Source: Curvibacter soli (GTDB lineage Bacteria > Pseudomonadota > Gammaproteobacteria > Burkholderiales > Burkholderiaceae_C). Taken from it: 64,000 nt of DNA. Position numbers and translations under genes: made by a program. Every line of letters begins with the position of its first letter. Within the stretch, counting starts at the first letter, position 1. The stretch is from the NCBI RefSeq assembly GCF_029211125.1, contig NZ_JARGEN010000051.1, forward strand, positions 1 through 64,000. Direction: 5' to 3'. Of the stretch, positions 9,777 to 18,483 are shown one piece after another. The notes beneath the pieces were generated by a model. That model did no database searches and had not been told where the DNA came from. It saw nothing but the letters and a program-made list of their open reading frames with translations.

Positions 9777-9828
9777 GTAAAGCTCCAGTTTTCTGAAATG
9801 TATCGATGGTCGGGGAAAGGAGACGCGC

Positions 9829-10275
9829 TCAGAAGAGATCCACGGAGCCTGCGTCCATTTCGCTTTGGGTGACGGGGTTGGGGCGGTCCGGCTCCATTTC
9901 GGCGAAGGGCGCGGGCTCTTCGTCCTCTTCGTGGCCCATGGTTTCCGCGGCGATCCGGAAAGCACACCCTTGCAGCACCTTGGTGGTGTGCCAGATCAGC
10001 TGCGAAGCCATGTCATGAAATTGCAGCTCGGTCACGGCGGCGCGCAAGGCCTGCCGCGCCTCGGACAGTTGAGCGGAATCGGCCATGGCAGCCGTTGCGC
10101 AGAGCAGGGTGTTGGCAACCCCGAAGCGCTCCAGCAGATTGTCCGTCGCATGGCTGAGCAAGCCCTCGAGCCGCTGCAGGTCGTGCATGGCCGTCAGCAG
10201 CGAATCCTGCAATTCCGCAGCGACCATGACCGGCAGCCTCACCCCTGGCTCTGAAGACGCTGAGGTTGCTTCCAT
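9829..10275 (-). CDS. small CheZ-like protein, putative CheY phosphatase
   Basis: A 148-residue helical protein, first gene of the chemotaxis operon. Residues 84-93 read LQFHDMASQL. This aligns with the CheZ catalytic segment DFHDLTGQV of the true CheZ at 43707-44351, keeping the key Asp (D88) and the Gln four residues later (Q92). After an acidic, Pro-rich tail the protein ends in MDAGSVDLF, placed like the CheY-binding tail of CheZ (here DDLLASLGF). The six residues GSVDLF also end CheD. The start at ATG 10275 has a GGAG ribosome site five bases upstream; longer frames reach 10368. It is too short for standard CheZ and lacks most of its long hairpin. The phosphatase role is inferred from the motif and from the neighbouring cheY. 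Confidence 0.6.
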   Translation of the reverse strand: MEATSASSEPGVRLPVMVAAELQDSLLTAMHDLQRLEGLLSHATDNLLERFGVANTLLCATAAMADSAQLSEARQALRAAVTELQFHDMASQLIWHTTKVLQGCAFRIAAETMGHEEDEEPAPFAEMEPDRPNPVTQSEMDAGSVDLF

Positions 10276-10487
10276 TTTTTCTCCATCGCCCATAAGCATT
10301 CCTGACAACCATCGCCAGCGACGCGGAACGCGTGACGTGGATGCTGTACTAGCAACATCCGGACCCACCGGCGAAGGCTTGCTGCGCCGCCCGGGCCCAT
10401 TTCAACCCGCCTGAATCCTTGCAATGATCGGGAAACATCCTTGCCTATCCCTATCTCCCGCCATCTGTAACCTATGATAGCGCTCAT

Positions 10488-11606
10488 ATGCTCCCTCCAG
10501 CGTATGACGGGCCCAGGCCCATTCGCATTCTTCATCTGGAAGACTCGCCGGCAGACCACCAGTTGGCGCTCGCCGCACTGCGCAAGACGGCCATGCCGTG
10601 CGACATGCGCCGCGTAGATTCCCTGGGCGAGTTCGCCCGCGAAATCGCCGAACGCGAGTTCGATGTCATCCTCGCCGACTACCGCCTGCCGGGGTTCACG
10701 GCACTGGACGCCTGGCGCCTGCTCTCGGCGCATCCATCACACCCGCCGTTCATCCTCGTCTCCGGCGCGATCGGCGAAACTGCGGCCGTCGACGCCCTGC
10801 ACCACGGTATCAGCGATTATTTGCTGAAGGAAGACATGCACCGCCTGGGCCGCGTGGTGGCGCGCGCGCTGGAGGTGCACGAAGCCCGCGTGGCACGCGA
10901 ACGCGCTGCCGCCGCCCTGACGGCCTCGCGCCAGCAGCTCGCGGAGCTGACCGAACACCTGCAGACCTCCATAGAGCAGGAACGCGCGGCCATCGCGCGC
11001 GAGATCCACGACGACATCGGCGGCTCGCTGGCCGCCGTGCAGTTCGACCTCGCATGGATCGTCCGCCATGCGGGCGACACCGAGCAACGCCGGCACGCAC
11101 AGGCCGCGCAGGACATGCTGCAGCATGCCCTGGGGGCCAGCCAGCGCATCATGATGAACCTGCGTCCGCCCGTGCTGGATCAGGGGCTGGTGGCGGCCAT
11201 TCAGTGGCTGGCGCGCAACTTCGAGCAGCGCACCGCGATCGCGGTGGATTTCCATGCCACGGCGGAACACATCCCCGCGTCCCAGCCAGTGCAGCTCGTC
11301 GCCTACCGCACGGCGCAGGAGGCACTGACCAATGTGTCCAAGTACGCGCAATGCAGCCGCGTGCGCATCGACCTGTCGGGCAGCGAGAACGTCCTGACGC
11401 TCGAAGTGTCCGACAACGGGCAAGGCCTGGCCATGGGATCGCTGGACAAGCCCCGCGCCTTCGGGCTCAAGGGCCTGCGCGAACGCGCCCGCACGGTGGA
11501 CGGCTGGCTCGACGTGGGCAGCCAGGCCGGGCGCGGCACCTCGGTCACGCTGTCCGTACCGCTGTCCGCTGACGCCGCGCCCTCCGGCGAAGAGGACGCG
11601 CCATGA
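10488..11606 (+). CDS. REC-histidine kinase hybrid (HisKA_3 family)
   Basis: A soluble kinase of 372 residues with an N-terminal receiver (about residues 12-130, phospho-acceptor Asp64 in VILADYRLPGF). A helical linker follows, then a NarX/DegS-type dimerisation domain with His174 in AIAREIHDDIGGSL and a HATPase_c domain (EALTNVSKYAQ, DNGQGLA, GLKGLRERA). It has no sensor, PAS or membrane segment, so the receiver itself must be the input, either from another kinase or by binding a partner. The stop overlaps the start of the regulator gene by four bases (ATGA), showing tight coupling. It diverges from the chemotaxis operon. Its targets are unknown; the location suggests motility but does not prove it. 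Confidence 0.85.
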   Translation: MLPPAYDGPRPIRILHLEDSPADHQLALAALRKTAMPCDMRRVDSLGEFAREIAEREFDVILADYRLPGFTALDAWRLLSAHPSHPPFILVSGAIGETAAVDALHHGISDYLLKEDMHRLGRVVARALEVHEARVARERAAAALTASRQQLAELTEHLQTSIEQERAAIAREIHDDIGGSLAAVQFDLAWIVRHAGDTEQRRHAQAAQDMLQHALGASQRIMMNLRPPVLDQGLVAAIQWLARNFEQRTAIAVDFHATAEHIPASQPVQLVAYRTAQEALTNVSKYAQCSRVRIDLSGSENVLTLEVSDNGQGLAMGSLDKPRAFGLKGLRERARTVDGWLDVGSQAGRGTSVTLSVPLSADAAPSGEEDAP

Positions 11607-12232
11607 TCCGCGTCATCCTCTGCGACGACCATGCGGTGCTGCGCCGCGGCATCCGCGACACCCTGTGCGAATGCACGGACATCGAGGTCACCGGCGAAGC
11701 CGGCAGCTATGCCGAGCTGCGTGACCTGCTGCGCACCGCCGCCTGCGACGTGTTGCTGCTGGACCTCAGCATGCCCGGACGCGGCGGGCTGGAGGTCTTG
11801 GCGAGCCTGCGGGAAACCGGCTCGCCCATCAAGGTGCTGGTCGTATCGATGTATCCCGAGGATCAATACGCCCTGCGCAGCCTGCGGGCCGGCGCCCAGG
11901 GCTATGCCAACAAGGCGGGTGCACCGGAAGACCTGATCACTGCGGTGCGTACCGTCATGCAGGGGCGCAAGTACCTCACGCCCGAGGTCGCGCAAATGCT
12001 GGCGGAAAGCGTGGCCCAGCCCACACCGGCCGTGCCGCATGAAACGCTGTCGGAGCGCGAGATGCAGACGCTGGTGAAGATCGCCTCGGGCAAGCGGCTT
12101 TCGGAAATCGCCGAAGAGTTGATGTTGAGCCCCAAGACCGTCAGCGTCTACCGTGCGCGGGTGCTCGAAAAGCTCCAGTTGGCCAATAACGCCGAACTTA
12201 CGGTCTACGCGATCCGCAACGCGCTGGTGTAG
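11603..12232 (+). CDS. NarL/FixJ family response regulator
   Basis: A 209-residue DNA-binding regulator, the cognate partner of the preceding kinase. Receiver domain: acidic pair D8-D9, phospho-acceptor Asp54 in LLLDLSMPGRGG and Lys in YANKAGAPEDL. The C-terminal LuxR-type helix-turn-helix (about residues 143-205) carries LSEREMQTLVKIASGKRLSE and LSPKTVSVYRARVLEKL. The Asn-Lys replacing the usual Thr/Val-Lys region is typical of the NarL group. It ends 12 bp from the end of convergent fliR with no clear terminator between them, so the transcripts may overlap. Confidence 0.9.
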   Translation: MIRVILCDDHAVLRRGIRDTLCECTDIEVTGEAGSYAELRDLLRTAACDVLLLDLSMPGRGGLEVLASLRETGSPIKVLVVSMYPEDQYALRSLRAGAQGYANKAGAPEDLITAVRTVMQGRKYLTPEVAQMLAESVAQPTPAVPHETLSEREMQTLVKIASGKRLSEIAEELMLSPKTVSVYRARVLEKLQLANNAELTVYAIRNALV

Positions 12233-12244
12233 CGCTACCGTCCA

Positions 12245-13012
12245 TCACCGGGCCGAGAAGATGTCGATCATCTGCTGCAGCAGCGTGAGCATGGGTTGCT
12301 CCAGCATGGGCAGCGTCGCGGCAATGCCCACCAGCCCCATGGTCAACGTCACGGGGAAGCCCACCGCGTAGATGTTCATCTGCGGCGCCACGCGCGAGAC
12401 CACCCCCAGCGTCAAGTTGACGAACAGCAGCAGCGCGATCATGGGCAGGGCGATCCAGAGCGCGCTTGAGAACAGCGCCGTGCCAAACTCGTGCAAACCC
12501 AGCCCCTGCAGCGATGCCACGACATTGCCGTTGACCGGAAAGCGCTCGAAGCTCGCCACCACCGCCATGAGCACCACCAAGTGCCCGTTGACCACGACGA
12601 AGAGCAGGGTACCGATGTTGCCGAAGAAGCGCGACACTGCGCTGACCTGCGAATTACTCGCCGGGTCGAAGAAGGCGGCAAAGTTCAGGCCCATCTGCAG
12701 CCCGATCACTTCCCCCGCCAGCTCCACCGCAGCGAATACCAGACGCACGGCGAACCCGATGGACATGCCCACGCCCAGTTGCTGGGCGACGGCGCCCAGC
12801 GCCTCGCGTCCGTTGACGTCAATGATCGGCTGACTCTCCAGCATAGGCTGTGCGCACAGCGCGATGAGAAACGCCAAGCCTACGCGAGCCTGCACCGGAA
12901 TCACGCGCATCGAGAACACCGGCGCCACGCTGAAAAGCGCCAGCACGCGCAGGAATGGCCACAGGATGGGGGAAATCCAGGCCATCAACTGCGCTTCGGA
13001 GAACGTGATCAT
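12245..13012 (-). CDS. fliR: flagellar export gate protein FliR
   Basis: A membrane protein of the type III export gate, 255 residues with about six hydrophobic helices (for example ILWPFLRVLALFSVAPVF and GLAFLIALCA). The N-terminus MITFSEAQLMAWI and the motif GEVIGLQMGLNFAAFFDP are typical of FliR. FliP, FliQ and FliR form the helical pore through which rod, hook and filament subunits pass. It is the last gene of the minus-strand fli cluster, 39 bp after fliQ. Confidence 0.95.
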   Translation of the reverse strand: MITFSEAQLMAWISPILWPFLRVLALFSVAPVFSMRVIPVQARVGLAFLIALCAQPMLESQPIIDVNGREALGAVAQQLGVGMSIGFAVRLVFAAVELAGEVIGLQMGLNFAAFFDPASNSQVSAVSRFFGNIGTLLFVVVNGHLVVLMAVVASFERFPVNGNVVASLQGLGLHEFGTALFSSALWIALPMIALLLFVNLTLGVVSRVAPQMNIYAVGFPVTLTMGLVGIAATLPMLEQPMLTLLQQMIDIFSAR

Positions 13013-13051
13013 CCAGCCCGCCTCGTTCTTTCCACCCGGTGGGCCGGCACG

Positions 13052-13321
13052 CTACAGGGCCAGCGCGGGAATCGACTCGATGGTGCGGCGGATGTAGTCC
13101 ACCAGCGTACCCAGCATCCAAGGCCCGGCGATGGCAAACACCACGACCGCGGCAACCAGCTTGGGCACGAAGGAAAGCGTCGCCTCATGGATCTGGGTGA
13201 CAGCCTGGAAGATGCTCACAACCAGCCCCACGGCCAGCACCACCAGCAACACCGGGGCCGACACCATCAGCAGCAGCGTGAGCGCTTCGCGGCCCGTGGT
13301 CAGCACCATTTGCGCATTCAT
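13052..13321 (-). CDS. fliQ: flagellar export gate protein FliQ
   Basis: FliQ is a two-helix membrane subunit of the export gate. The 89-residue protein has helices at about residues 16-40 (LLLMVSAPVLLVVLAVGLVV) and 52-75, joined by the conserved loop SIFQAVTQIHEATLSFVPK. The length matches the family. It sits between fliP and fliR, as in most flagellated bacteria. Confidence 0.95.
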   Translation of the reverse strand: MNAQMVLTTGREALTLLLMVSAPVLLVVLAVGLVVSIFQAVTQIHEATLSFVPKLVAAVVVFAIAGPWMLGTLVDYIRRTIESIPALAL

Positions 13322-13336
13322 GAATCGTTCTCCATC

Positions 13337-14113
13337 TTACGTGGCGAAACTGGCCGCCAGCGAACCGATCAGCAGGTTCCAGCCATCGGCCAGCACGAAC
13401 AGCATGAGCTTGAACGGCAGCGCCACCAGCACGGGCGAAAGCATCATCATGCCCAGCGACATCAGCACGCTGGAAACGACGATATCGATGACCAAGAAGG
13501 GAATGAAGATCATGAAGCCGATCTGGAAGGCCGATTTCAGCTCGCTGGTCACGAATGCCGGCACCAGTACCCGCAGCGGCGCAGTCTGGGCCGTCACCTC
13601 CGGCGCCAGCTTGGCCAGCCGGGCGAACAGCGCGAAGTCGGACTGCCGGGTCTGCTTGAGCATGAATTCGCGCATGGGCACCTCGGCCCGCGAGGCCGCC
13701 TGCTCGAACGTCAGTGCGTTGGTCGAATACGGCTGGTAGGCATCCTGGTACACGCGATCCAGCGTGGGGCCCATGACGAACAGCGTGAGGAACAGCGACA
13801 GGCCGACGACGATCTGGTTGGGCGGCGCCGCCTGCGTGCCCAGGGCCTGGCGCAGCAGCGAAAGCACGATGACGATGCGCGTGAAGCTGGTCATCATCAG
13901 CAGCACCGCCGGCAGGAACGAAAGCGCCGTGAAGAACAGCAGCGTCTGGATCGGCACCGAATAGCTCGTGCCGCTGCTGCCCGAGCCGATCAGCAGCGGC
14001 AACTGCCCCGTGGCCTGCTGCTGGGCGTGGGCGGCGCCCGTTGCGAACAGCGCGAAACCCGCTGCGGCCAGGACCCACGCCGCACACGCCGATACCCGCC
14101 CGCTCCTAGGCAT
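13337..14113 (-). CDS. fliP: flagellar export gate protein FliP
   Basis: The main pore-forming subunit of the export gate, 258 residues from ATG 14113. A cleavable signal peptide ([14 protein letters not shown]) is present, as is usual for FliP. Family motifs include [35 protein letters not shown] and [20 protein letters not shown]. The frame extends upstream to 14194, but that part overlaps fliO out of frame and lacks FliP character. The chosen start overlaps the end of fliO by eight bases, which suggests translational coupling. Confidence 0.95.
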   Translation of the reverse strand: MPRSGRVSACAAWVLAAAGFALFATGAAHAQQQATGQLPLLIGSGSSGTSYSVPIQTLLFFTALSFLPAVLLMMTSFTRIVIVLSLLRQALGTQAAPPNQIVVGLSLFLTLFVMGPTLDRVYQDAYQPYSTNALTFEQAASRAEVPMREFMLKQTRQSDFALFARLAKLAPEVTAQTAPLRVLVPAFVTSELKSAFQIGFMIFIPFLVIDIVVSSVLMSLGMMMLSPVLVALPFKLMLFVLADGWNLLIGSLAASFAT

Positions 14114-14471
14114 GCGGAACCCGCTCGACAGCCGGCGCCGTGGCGGACGCAGCCTGCAACTGCGCACCGAAGCCTCCCGACACCCCGCCGCCATGCAGCG
14201 GCACGGTGTGCAGGCACTGGATGCTCTGCGCCGTTACGCCCAGCACCAGCCAGTACCGCGCCTGCTCTGGCCCCACCTCGACCGTGACGACGCGCTGGTG
14301 CGGCCCCACGGCGACCGCCGAGATGACGCGCGAGGCGGAGCCCGCCGGCGCAATGCCCTGTCCCTGCCGGCGCTGCAGCCAGCGCAGCGCCATCGGCAGC
14401 ATGGCGATGACCACGACGAAAAGGACGACGGTCAGCAGCGTCTGGGCCATGGAAGACGAACTGTTATCCAC
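14106..14471 (-). CDS. fliO: flagellar biosynthesis protein FliO
   Basis: FliO is a small single-pass membrane protein that helps assemble FliP into the export gate. The 121-residue sequence has one hydrophobic helix near the N-terminus ([18 protein letters not shown]) and a cytoplasmic domain with the pattern [20 protein letters not shown], characteristic of FliO. It is poorly conserved between species, so the position between fliN and fliP supports the call. It overlaps fliN by eight bases and fliP by eight bases. Confidence 0.88.
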   Translation of the reverse strand: MDNSSSSMAQTLLTVVLFVVVIAMLPMALRWLQRRQGQGIAPAGSASRVISAVAVGPHQRVVTVEVGPEQARYWLVLGVTAQSIQCLHTVPLHGGGVSGGFGAQLQAASATAPAVERVPHA

Positions 14472-14904
14472 GACTCACCCGGCGCAGCCGCTCGGAAGGC
14501 GTAACCACGTCGGTCAACCGGATGCCGAATTTATCGTTGACCACCACCACTTCCCCCTGCGCGATCAGGTATCCGTTGACGAGCACGTCCATCGGCTCGC
14601 CGGCCAGGGCGTCGAGTTCCACCACCGAGCCCTGGGCCAGTTGCAGGATGTACTTGATCGGCACCTTGGTGCGCCCCAGTTCCACCGACAGTTGAACCGG
14701 AATGTCCAGCACCATGCTGATGTCCTGGGAATGCCCGCTGCTGTCGGTCGCGGCCAGCGGAGGCACTGCATCGCCCGCCAGCGGGCCACCCTGCTCCACG
14801 GCCGGCCCGTCGTCTGCGCGCTTCTGTTCTTCGAGCGCCTCGGCCCAGCCCGCGAGCGGGTCTTCCGCTGCAGCGTCCTTGCTGTTGTCTTCTTCAGTTG
14901 ACAT
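14464..14904 (-). CDS. fliN: flagellar motor switch protein FliN
   Basis: FliN forms the lower rim of the C-ring and binds phosphorylated CheY and the export ATPase complex. The 146-residue protein has a variable acidic N-terminus (about 65 residues) and a C-terminal SpoA domain: MVLDIPVQLSVELGRTKVPI, LAQGSVVELDALAGEPMDV and VNDKFGIRLTDVV. The ATG at 14904 overlaps the end of fliM by 11 bases; longer versions of the frame lie inside fliM and are rejected. Confidence 0.95.
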   Translation of the reverse strand: MSTEEDNSKDAAAEDPLAGWAEALEEQKRADDGPAVEQGGPLAGDAVPPLAATDSSGHSQDISMVLDIPVQLSVELGRTKVPIKYILQLAQGSVVELDALAGEPMDVLVNGYLIAQGEVVVVNDKFGIRLTDVVTPSERLRRVSRG

Positions 14905-15898
14905 CTCTCTCTCCAAGCCAGTTGAGGTCGTTGCCCCGCAGGCACTCTTCGATGCGAATGGCGTACTTCGCGTTGTGGGTGCCGTACTGGCATTCGAAAA
15001 CCGGAACACCGCCGACCGATGCGCGAATGCGTGGCTGGCGGTCCAGTTCGATGAAATCGCCGGGCTTCATGGCCAGCAGTTGCTCCACCGTCGCGTCGGC
15101 GCGCGCCAGTTCGGCCACCAGCGTCACCTCGGCGGCCTGGATCTCGCGCGTCAGCACGCGCACCCAGCGGCGGTCCACCTCGATCGAGTCGCCCTGGGTG
15201 GACGAATACAGCACGTCGCGGATCGGCTCCAGCGTGGCATACGGCATGCACATGTGGATGGAGCCCGCCAGGTCGCCGATCTCCAGATGGAACGCTGTGG
15301 ACACCACGATTTCGCTGGGCGTGGCGATGTTGGCGAACTGCGGCTGCATCTCGGAGCGCTGGTACTCCAGCTCCAGCGGGTAGATGCCCTGCCACGCCTT
15401 CTTGTACTCGGTGCAGATGACTTCCACCAGGCGGTTGATCACGCGCTGCTCGGTGGCCGAAAAATCGCGGCCTTCGATGCGGGTCTGGAACTTGCCCACG
15501 CCGCCGAACAGCGTGTCGATGATGCCGAAGACCAGGGTTGGCTCGCACACGATCAGACCGCTGCCGCGCAGGGGTCGGATGGCGACGATGTTGAAATTGG
15601 TGGGCACCACCAGTTCGCGCAGGAAGGCGCTGTAGCGCTGCACCGCCACCGTGCCAACGGAAATCTCTGGGCTGCGGCGGATGAAATTGAAAAGGCCGAT
15701 GCGAAAGTTGCGCGCGAAGCGTTCGTTGACGATTTCCATCGTCGGCATGCGCCCGCGGACGATGCGCTCCTGGCTGGAGATGTCGTAGTCGCGGATGGCG
15801 CCTGGCTCCGGCGCATCTTCGTCGATCTTCTGGCTTTCGCCGGTGACCCCTTCGAGAAGGGCATCGACTTCTTCCTGCGAGAGAAACGATTCACTCAT
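14894..15898 (-). CDS. fliM: flagellar motor switch protein FliM
   Basis: FliM is the C-ring subunit that receives phosphorylated CheY. Its first residues MSESFLSQEEVDALLEGV contain the classical CheY-binding peptide. The middle domain carries the GGXG motif region (LFGGVGKFQ), and a SpoA domain ends the protein (about residues 255-325). At 334 residues it has normal length. It lies 21 bp after fliL and overlaps fliN. Confidence 0.97.
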   Translation of the reverse strand: MSESFLSQEEVDALLEGVTGESQKIDEDAPEPGAIRDYDISSQERIVRGRMPTMEIVNERFARNFRIGLFNFIRRSPEISVGTVAVQRYSAFLRELVVPTNFNIVAIRPLRGSGLIVCEPTLVFGIIDTLFGGVGKFQTRIEGRDFSATEQRVINRLVEVICTEYKKAWQGIYPLELEYQRSEMQPQFANIATPSEIVVSTAFHLEIGDLAGSIHMCMPYATLEPIRDVLYSSTQGDSIEVDRRWVRVLTREIQAAEVTLVAELARADATVEQLLAMKPGDFIELDRQPRIRASVGGVPVFECQYGTHNAKYAIRIEECLRGNDLNWLGERDVN

Positions 15899-15919
15899 GG
15901 TGGAGCCTTTGCCTGCCGC

Positions 15920-16501
15920 CTACTGGACGATGAAGCTCGAAAACAGCACGCGCTGCACCGGATTGCGCGATGCGGCACGGCGTGGCGACGGGTCTTCGCT
16001 GTCGGCCCCATCCTCGGTGCGTGGAGGAGCCTCCTTGCGGCTCGCAACGCTGTAGCCCAGCGGGCGCGACACTTCGCGCAGCACGTCATCGGCCAGTTTC
16101 TCCTTGCCCTCGCGGCTCAGCAGCTCCTGCGACGTGCGCTGCGAAATGAGCATGAGGATCCCGCTGCGGATCGTCGGCAGGTATGCCTTGACCTGCTCTG
16201 CCGTCTTGCCGTCGGCCAGTTCCAGGGTAATGCCTACCTGGGCGAACCGGTCACCGCCAGGATCGGCCAGGTTCACCACCATATTCTCGAGCGGCAGGAA
16301 AGTGGGTGCGACTTTCGGCTGGGACTCCACCGGTGCCGCATCGCCCTCGTCAGCCGCGGCGCGGCGGCTCTGCAGCACCATGAACGCACCGGCCACCACC
16401 ACTACCAGCAGCAAAACGACCACCACGCCTATGATGATCAGCTTCTTGCCCGTAGCCTTGGGCTTGTCGGTCGCCGAAGCGGCAGCAGGATTGGCAGGCA
16501 C
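15920..16501 (-). CDS. fliL: flagellar basal body protein FliL
   Basis: FliL is a single-pass inner-membrane protein that surrounds and supports the stator. The membrane helix is at about residues 20-42 (LIIIGVVVVLLLVVVVAGAF) and the periplasmic domain contains FLPLENMVVNLADPGGDRF and the C-terminal LFSSFIVQ. I choose the GTG at 16501 because AAGGA lies seven bases upstream (193 residues). An ATG at 16540 gives 206 residues but has no ribosome site. The AT-rich stretch 16570-16615 upstream may hold a promoter for fliL-fliR. Confidence 0.9.
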   Translation of the reverse strand: MPANPAAASATDKPKATGKKLIIIGVVVVLLLVVVVAGAFMVLQSRRAAADEGDAAPVESQPKVAPTFLPLENMVVNLADPGGDRFAQVGITLELADGKTAEQVKAYLPTIRSGILMLISQRTSQELLSREGKEKLADDVLREVSRPLGYSVASRKEAPPRTEDGADSEDPSPRRAASRNPVQRVLFSSFIVQ

Positions 16502-16638
16502 GTTGGATTCCTTTGCGACTGGGGCCCGGTGCCGCGACATGCCGGCCAGCCGTACCCGATTTGGTGTTCATTATTGAACCGCCTGCAAGGAATAATAGCC
16601 AGAATAAAGATGCAAAACTGCGGCAATCGCGCGGCTTG

Positions 16639-16660
16639 CGCTGGGTGGGCCACCCCAGCG
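16639..16660 (-). terminator. possible hairpin after fliK
   Basis: An inverted repeat CGCTGGG/CCCAGCG with further TGG/CCA pairing lies just after the fliK stop. No U-run follows on the minus strand, so termination would be weak or partial. It may separate fliF-K transcription from fliL-R. Confidence 0.35.
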
Positions 16661-16664
16661 TGGC

Positions 16665-17999
16665 TCAGGCAAAGACATCCAGCGTACGCGCTGTGCTGCC
16701 GTCCATGCCGCCGCGCGCGGCGGCAGTCCCGGCAGGCACCACTGCGGCCACCTGGGTCTGCCGCGCGCCGGAGCGCCCGGCTTCGCGCTCCCCGGACGCA
16801 CCCGGATTCCCGGCATGCGCACCGGAAGCCCCCACGCTGACACCTGAAAGCACCAAGCCCTCGCTTCGCAGCATGTCTCGCAAGTGCGACGCGCTGGAGT
16901 CGAGCAGATCGCGGGTCTGGGCCTGGTCGCTGCGAAATGTCACATGGGCCTCATTGCCTTGCAGCGCGATGTGTACGTCGATGCGCTGCCCGCCCGGGTC
17001 CAGCGTCAGCTCGGCATTCTGCGTGTTGTGGCGCACCCAGTAGCCGACCTGCTCGGCAATGGCCTCCTCCGCGCCGCCGTGCGTGGTATCGATCGCTGCC
17101 GAGGGCAGGTGCGGGGACGACAGCGTGGCCGGCCCCGTGTTCATGGCCGCCAGAGCCGGGCTGGCACCGCCCGCCGCCGTGGCCGGCGTGCCCGTCGGCG
17201 TTTCCGCGACACGCAGGCCATGTCTCTCCAGACCATCCACATCCATCATTGCCGTCGCCGATGTGCCCGGCGCTTCGGTGGCCGCTTGCTGGGCCGCCGC
17301 CATGCCGGCATCGCGCCCCTGGAGCGCCAAGGAGTCCAGCGCCGCTGCATCGCGCCGCCCTGCCTGCAACGCACTCACCGGCTGTTGTGCAGAGGAAGAC
17401 GAAGAAGCCGCGCCCGCAGCGGCAAGCGCCGCACTGGCGGCCCCATGGGCAGAGGAAGCCCCGGCTTTCGCGGCTGCCCGCCCCTTGACGGCAAGCGTTC
17501 CCGTCTCCACGGCCCCCTCCATGCCACCAGCGGACGCGCGCCGCATTTGCGCCAGCAGACCTGCGCCAAAACCTGCGGCGGACTCCACCTTTGCATCTCC
17601 CCCGGTCAGGGTGGCTGCATCTCCCGCAGGCGCCAGTTGCATCTGCGCCAGAAGGTCCACTCCCCGGCCCTTGCCGGCCCCGTCCTTTGCATCGTCAGCA
17701 GCCGCAACCATTGCCGGATCCTCCACCTGCGCCACCGGTATGGGCAACTGAAGGTCCACGCCCGCTTGCGCCACGGCATGGCCATGCACCTTGCGGGCCG
17801 GGCGCGCCTGCGACGGCTCGTCCGGGCCATCGCCTGCACCGTCGAGCCCCGCGTCCGCCACCGGGCCTTCGCTTGCCGCGCTGAGGAGGGAGGAAAAGTC
17901 ATTGTCCCCCGCGTCGTCCTCGGTACCCCCGGCGGCCTTGGCCGCCGATGCGCCAGAGGCGGCTGCGCCGCCGGGGTTGGATATGCGTATCTGTTCCAT
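16665..17999 (-). CDS. fliK: flagellar hook-length control protein FliK
   Basis: FliK is secreted as a molecular ruler and switches export from hook to filament subunits. The 444-residue protein has a long, low-complexity Ala/Gly/Asp-rich ruler (about residues 1-320) and the compact C-terminal hook-control domain (ELTLDPGGQRIDVHIALQ, HVTFRSDQAQTRDLLDSSA, LRDMLRSEGLVLSGVSV). The ATG at 17999 has AGGAG eight bases upstream, which overlaps the end of fliJ; a GTG at 18008 is possible but sits too close to it. The N-terminal repeat content is likely to vary between strains. Confidence 0.93.
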   Translation of the reverse strand: MEQIRISNPGGAAASGASAAKAAGGTEDDAGDNDFSSLLSAASEGPVADAGLDGAGDGPDEPSQARPARKVHGHAVAQAGVDLQLPIPVAQVEDPAMVAAADDAKDGAGKGRGVDLLAQMQLAPAGDAATLTGGDAKVESAAGFGAGLLAQMRRASAGGMEGAVETGTLAVKGRAAAKAGASSAHGAASAALAAAGAASSSSSAQQPVSALQAGRRDAAALDSLALQGRDAGMAAAQQAATEAPGTSATAMMDVDGLERHGLRVAETPTGTPATAAGGASPALAAMNTGPATLSSPHLPSAAIDTTHGGAEEAIAEQVGYWVRHNTQNAELTLDPGGQRIDVHIALQGNEAHVTFRSDQAQTRDLLDSSASHLRDMLRSEGLVLSGVSVGASGAHAGNPGASGEREAGRSGARQTQVAAVVPAGTAAARGGMDGSTARTLDVFA

Positions 18000-18004
18000 C
18001 GCGT

Positions 18005-18472
18005 TCACTCCTGGTAGCCTGCCGAAGCCTGGCGGGCGGCGCTCATGGTGCGCAGCGCCGCCATTTCATCCGTCTGTTTCTGGTCCCGCCGAAGCTGGCA
18101 CAGCGCCTGCTCTGCCTGCCGGCTCTCGCACACCTTGCGCAGACTGGCGAGCCGTAATTCCGCATCCAGCAACGTTTTGCGGCATGCTTCGATGCGGCCT
18201 GCATGCTCCCGCACCACTTCGGCCTGCAGGCCCATGGCATAGGCGAGGCGGCCCATGAAATGCCGATAGTGCAGCATCACTTCTGGCTGCAGCGTGGCAC
18301 TGGGCCGTGCGCCCCAGCGTCCCTGTATTTCGAGCGTGTAGGCGTCAAGCTGCGCCATCTGCGCCTGCGCGGCATCGCGCTGCCCGCAGGCGTCCACGAG
18401 TGCCATGCGGGCCGCATCGCGCCTGCGCGCGGCGATGTCCACCGCGACCTGCAGGGACTGGATCGAAGACAT
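18005..18472 (-). CDS. fliJ: flagellar export protein FliJ
   Basis: FliJ is a coiled-coil protein that inserts into the FliI hexamer and links it to FlhA. The 155-residue sequence is almost entirely helical and charged, for example LRKVCESRQAEQALCQLRRD in the C-terminal half. Conservation is low in the family, so position between fliI and fliK carries weight. It follows fliI by 11 bp and its stop lies just before the fliK start. Confidence 0.9.
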   Translation of the reverse strand: MSSIQSLQVAVDIAARRRDAARMALVDACGQRDAAQAQMAQLDAYTLEIQGRWGARPSATLQPEVMLHYRHFMGRLAYAMGLQAEVVREHAGRIEACRKTLLDAELRLASLRKVCESRQAEQALCQLRRDQKQTDEMAALRTMSAARQASAGYQE

Positions 18473-18483
18473 GGGGATCTCTT

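Noticed and set aside
10369-10487. Sigma-70 promoter candidates between the CheZ-like gene and the kinase
   Set aside because: TATGAT at 10473 and TTGCCT at 10441 have the wrong spacing; other pairs are weak. A promoter must exist there, but I cannot place it.
12230-12244. Possible terminator between the NarL regulator and fliR
   Set aside because: Only GTAGCGCTAC, a short self-complementary sequence without loop or T-run; not enough to call a terminator.
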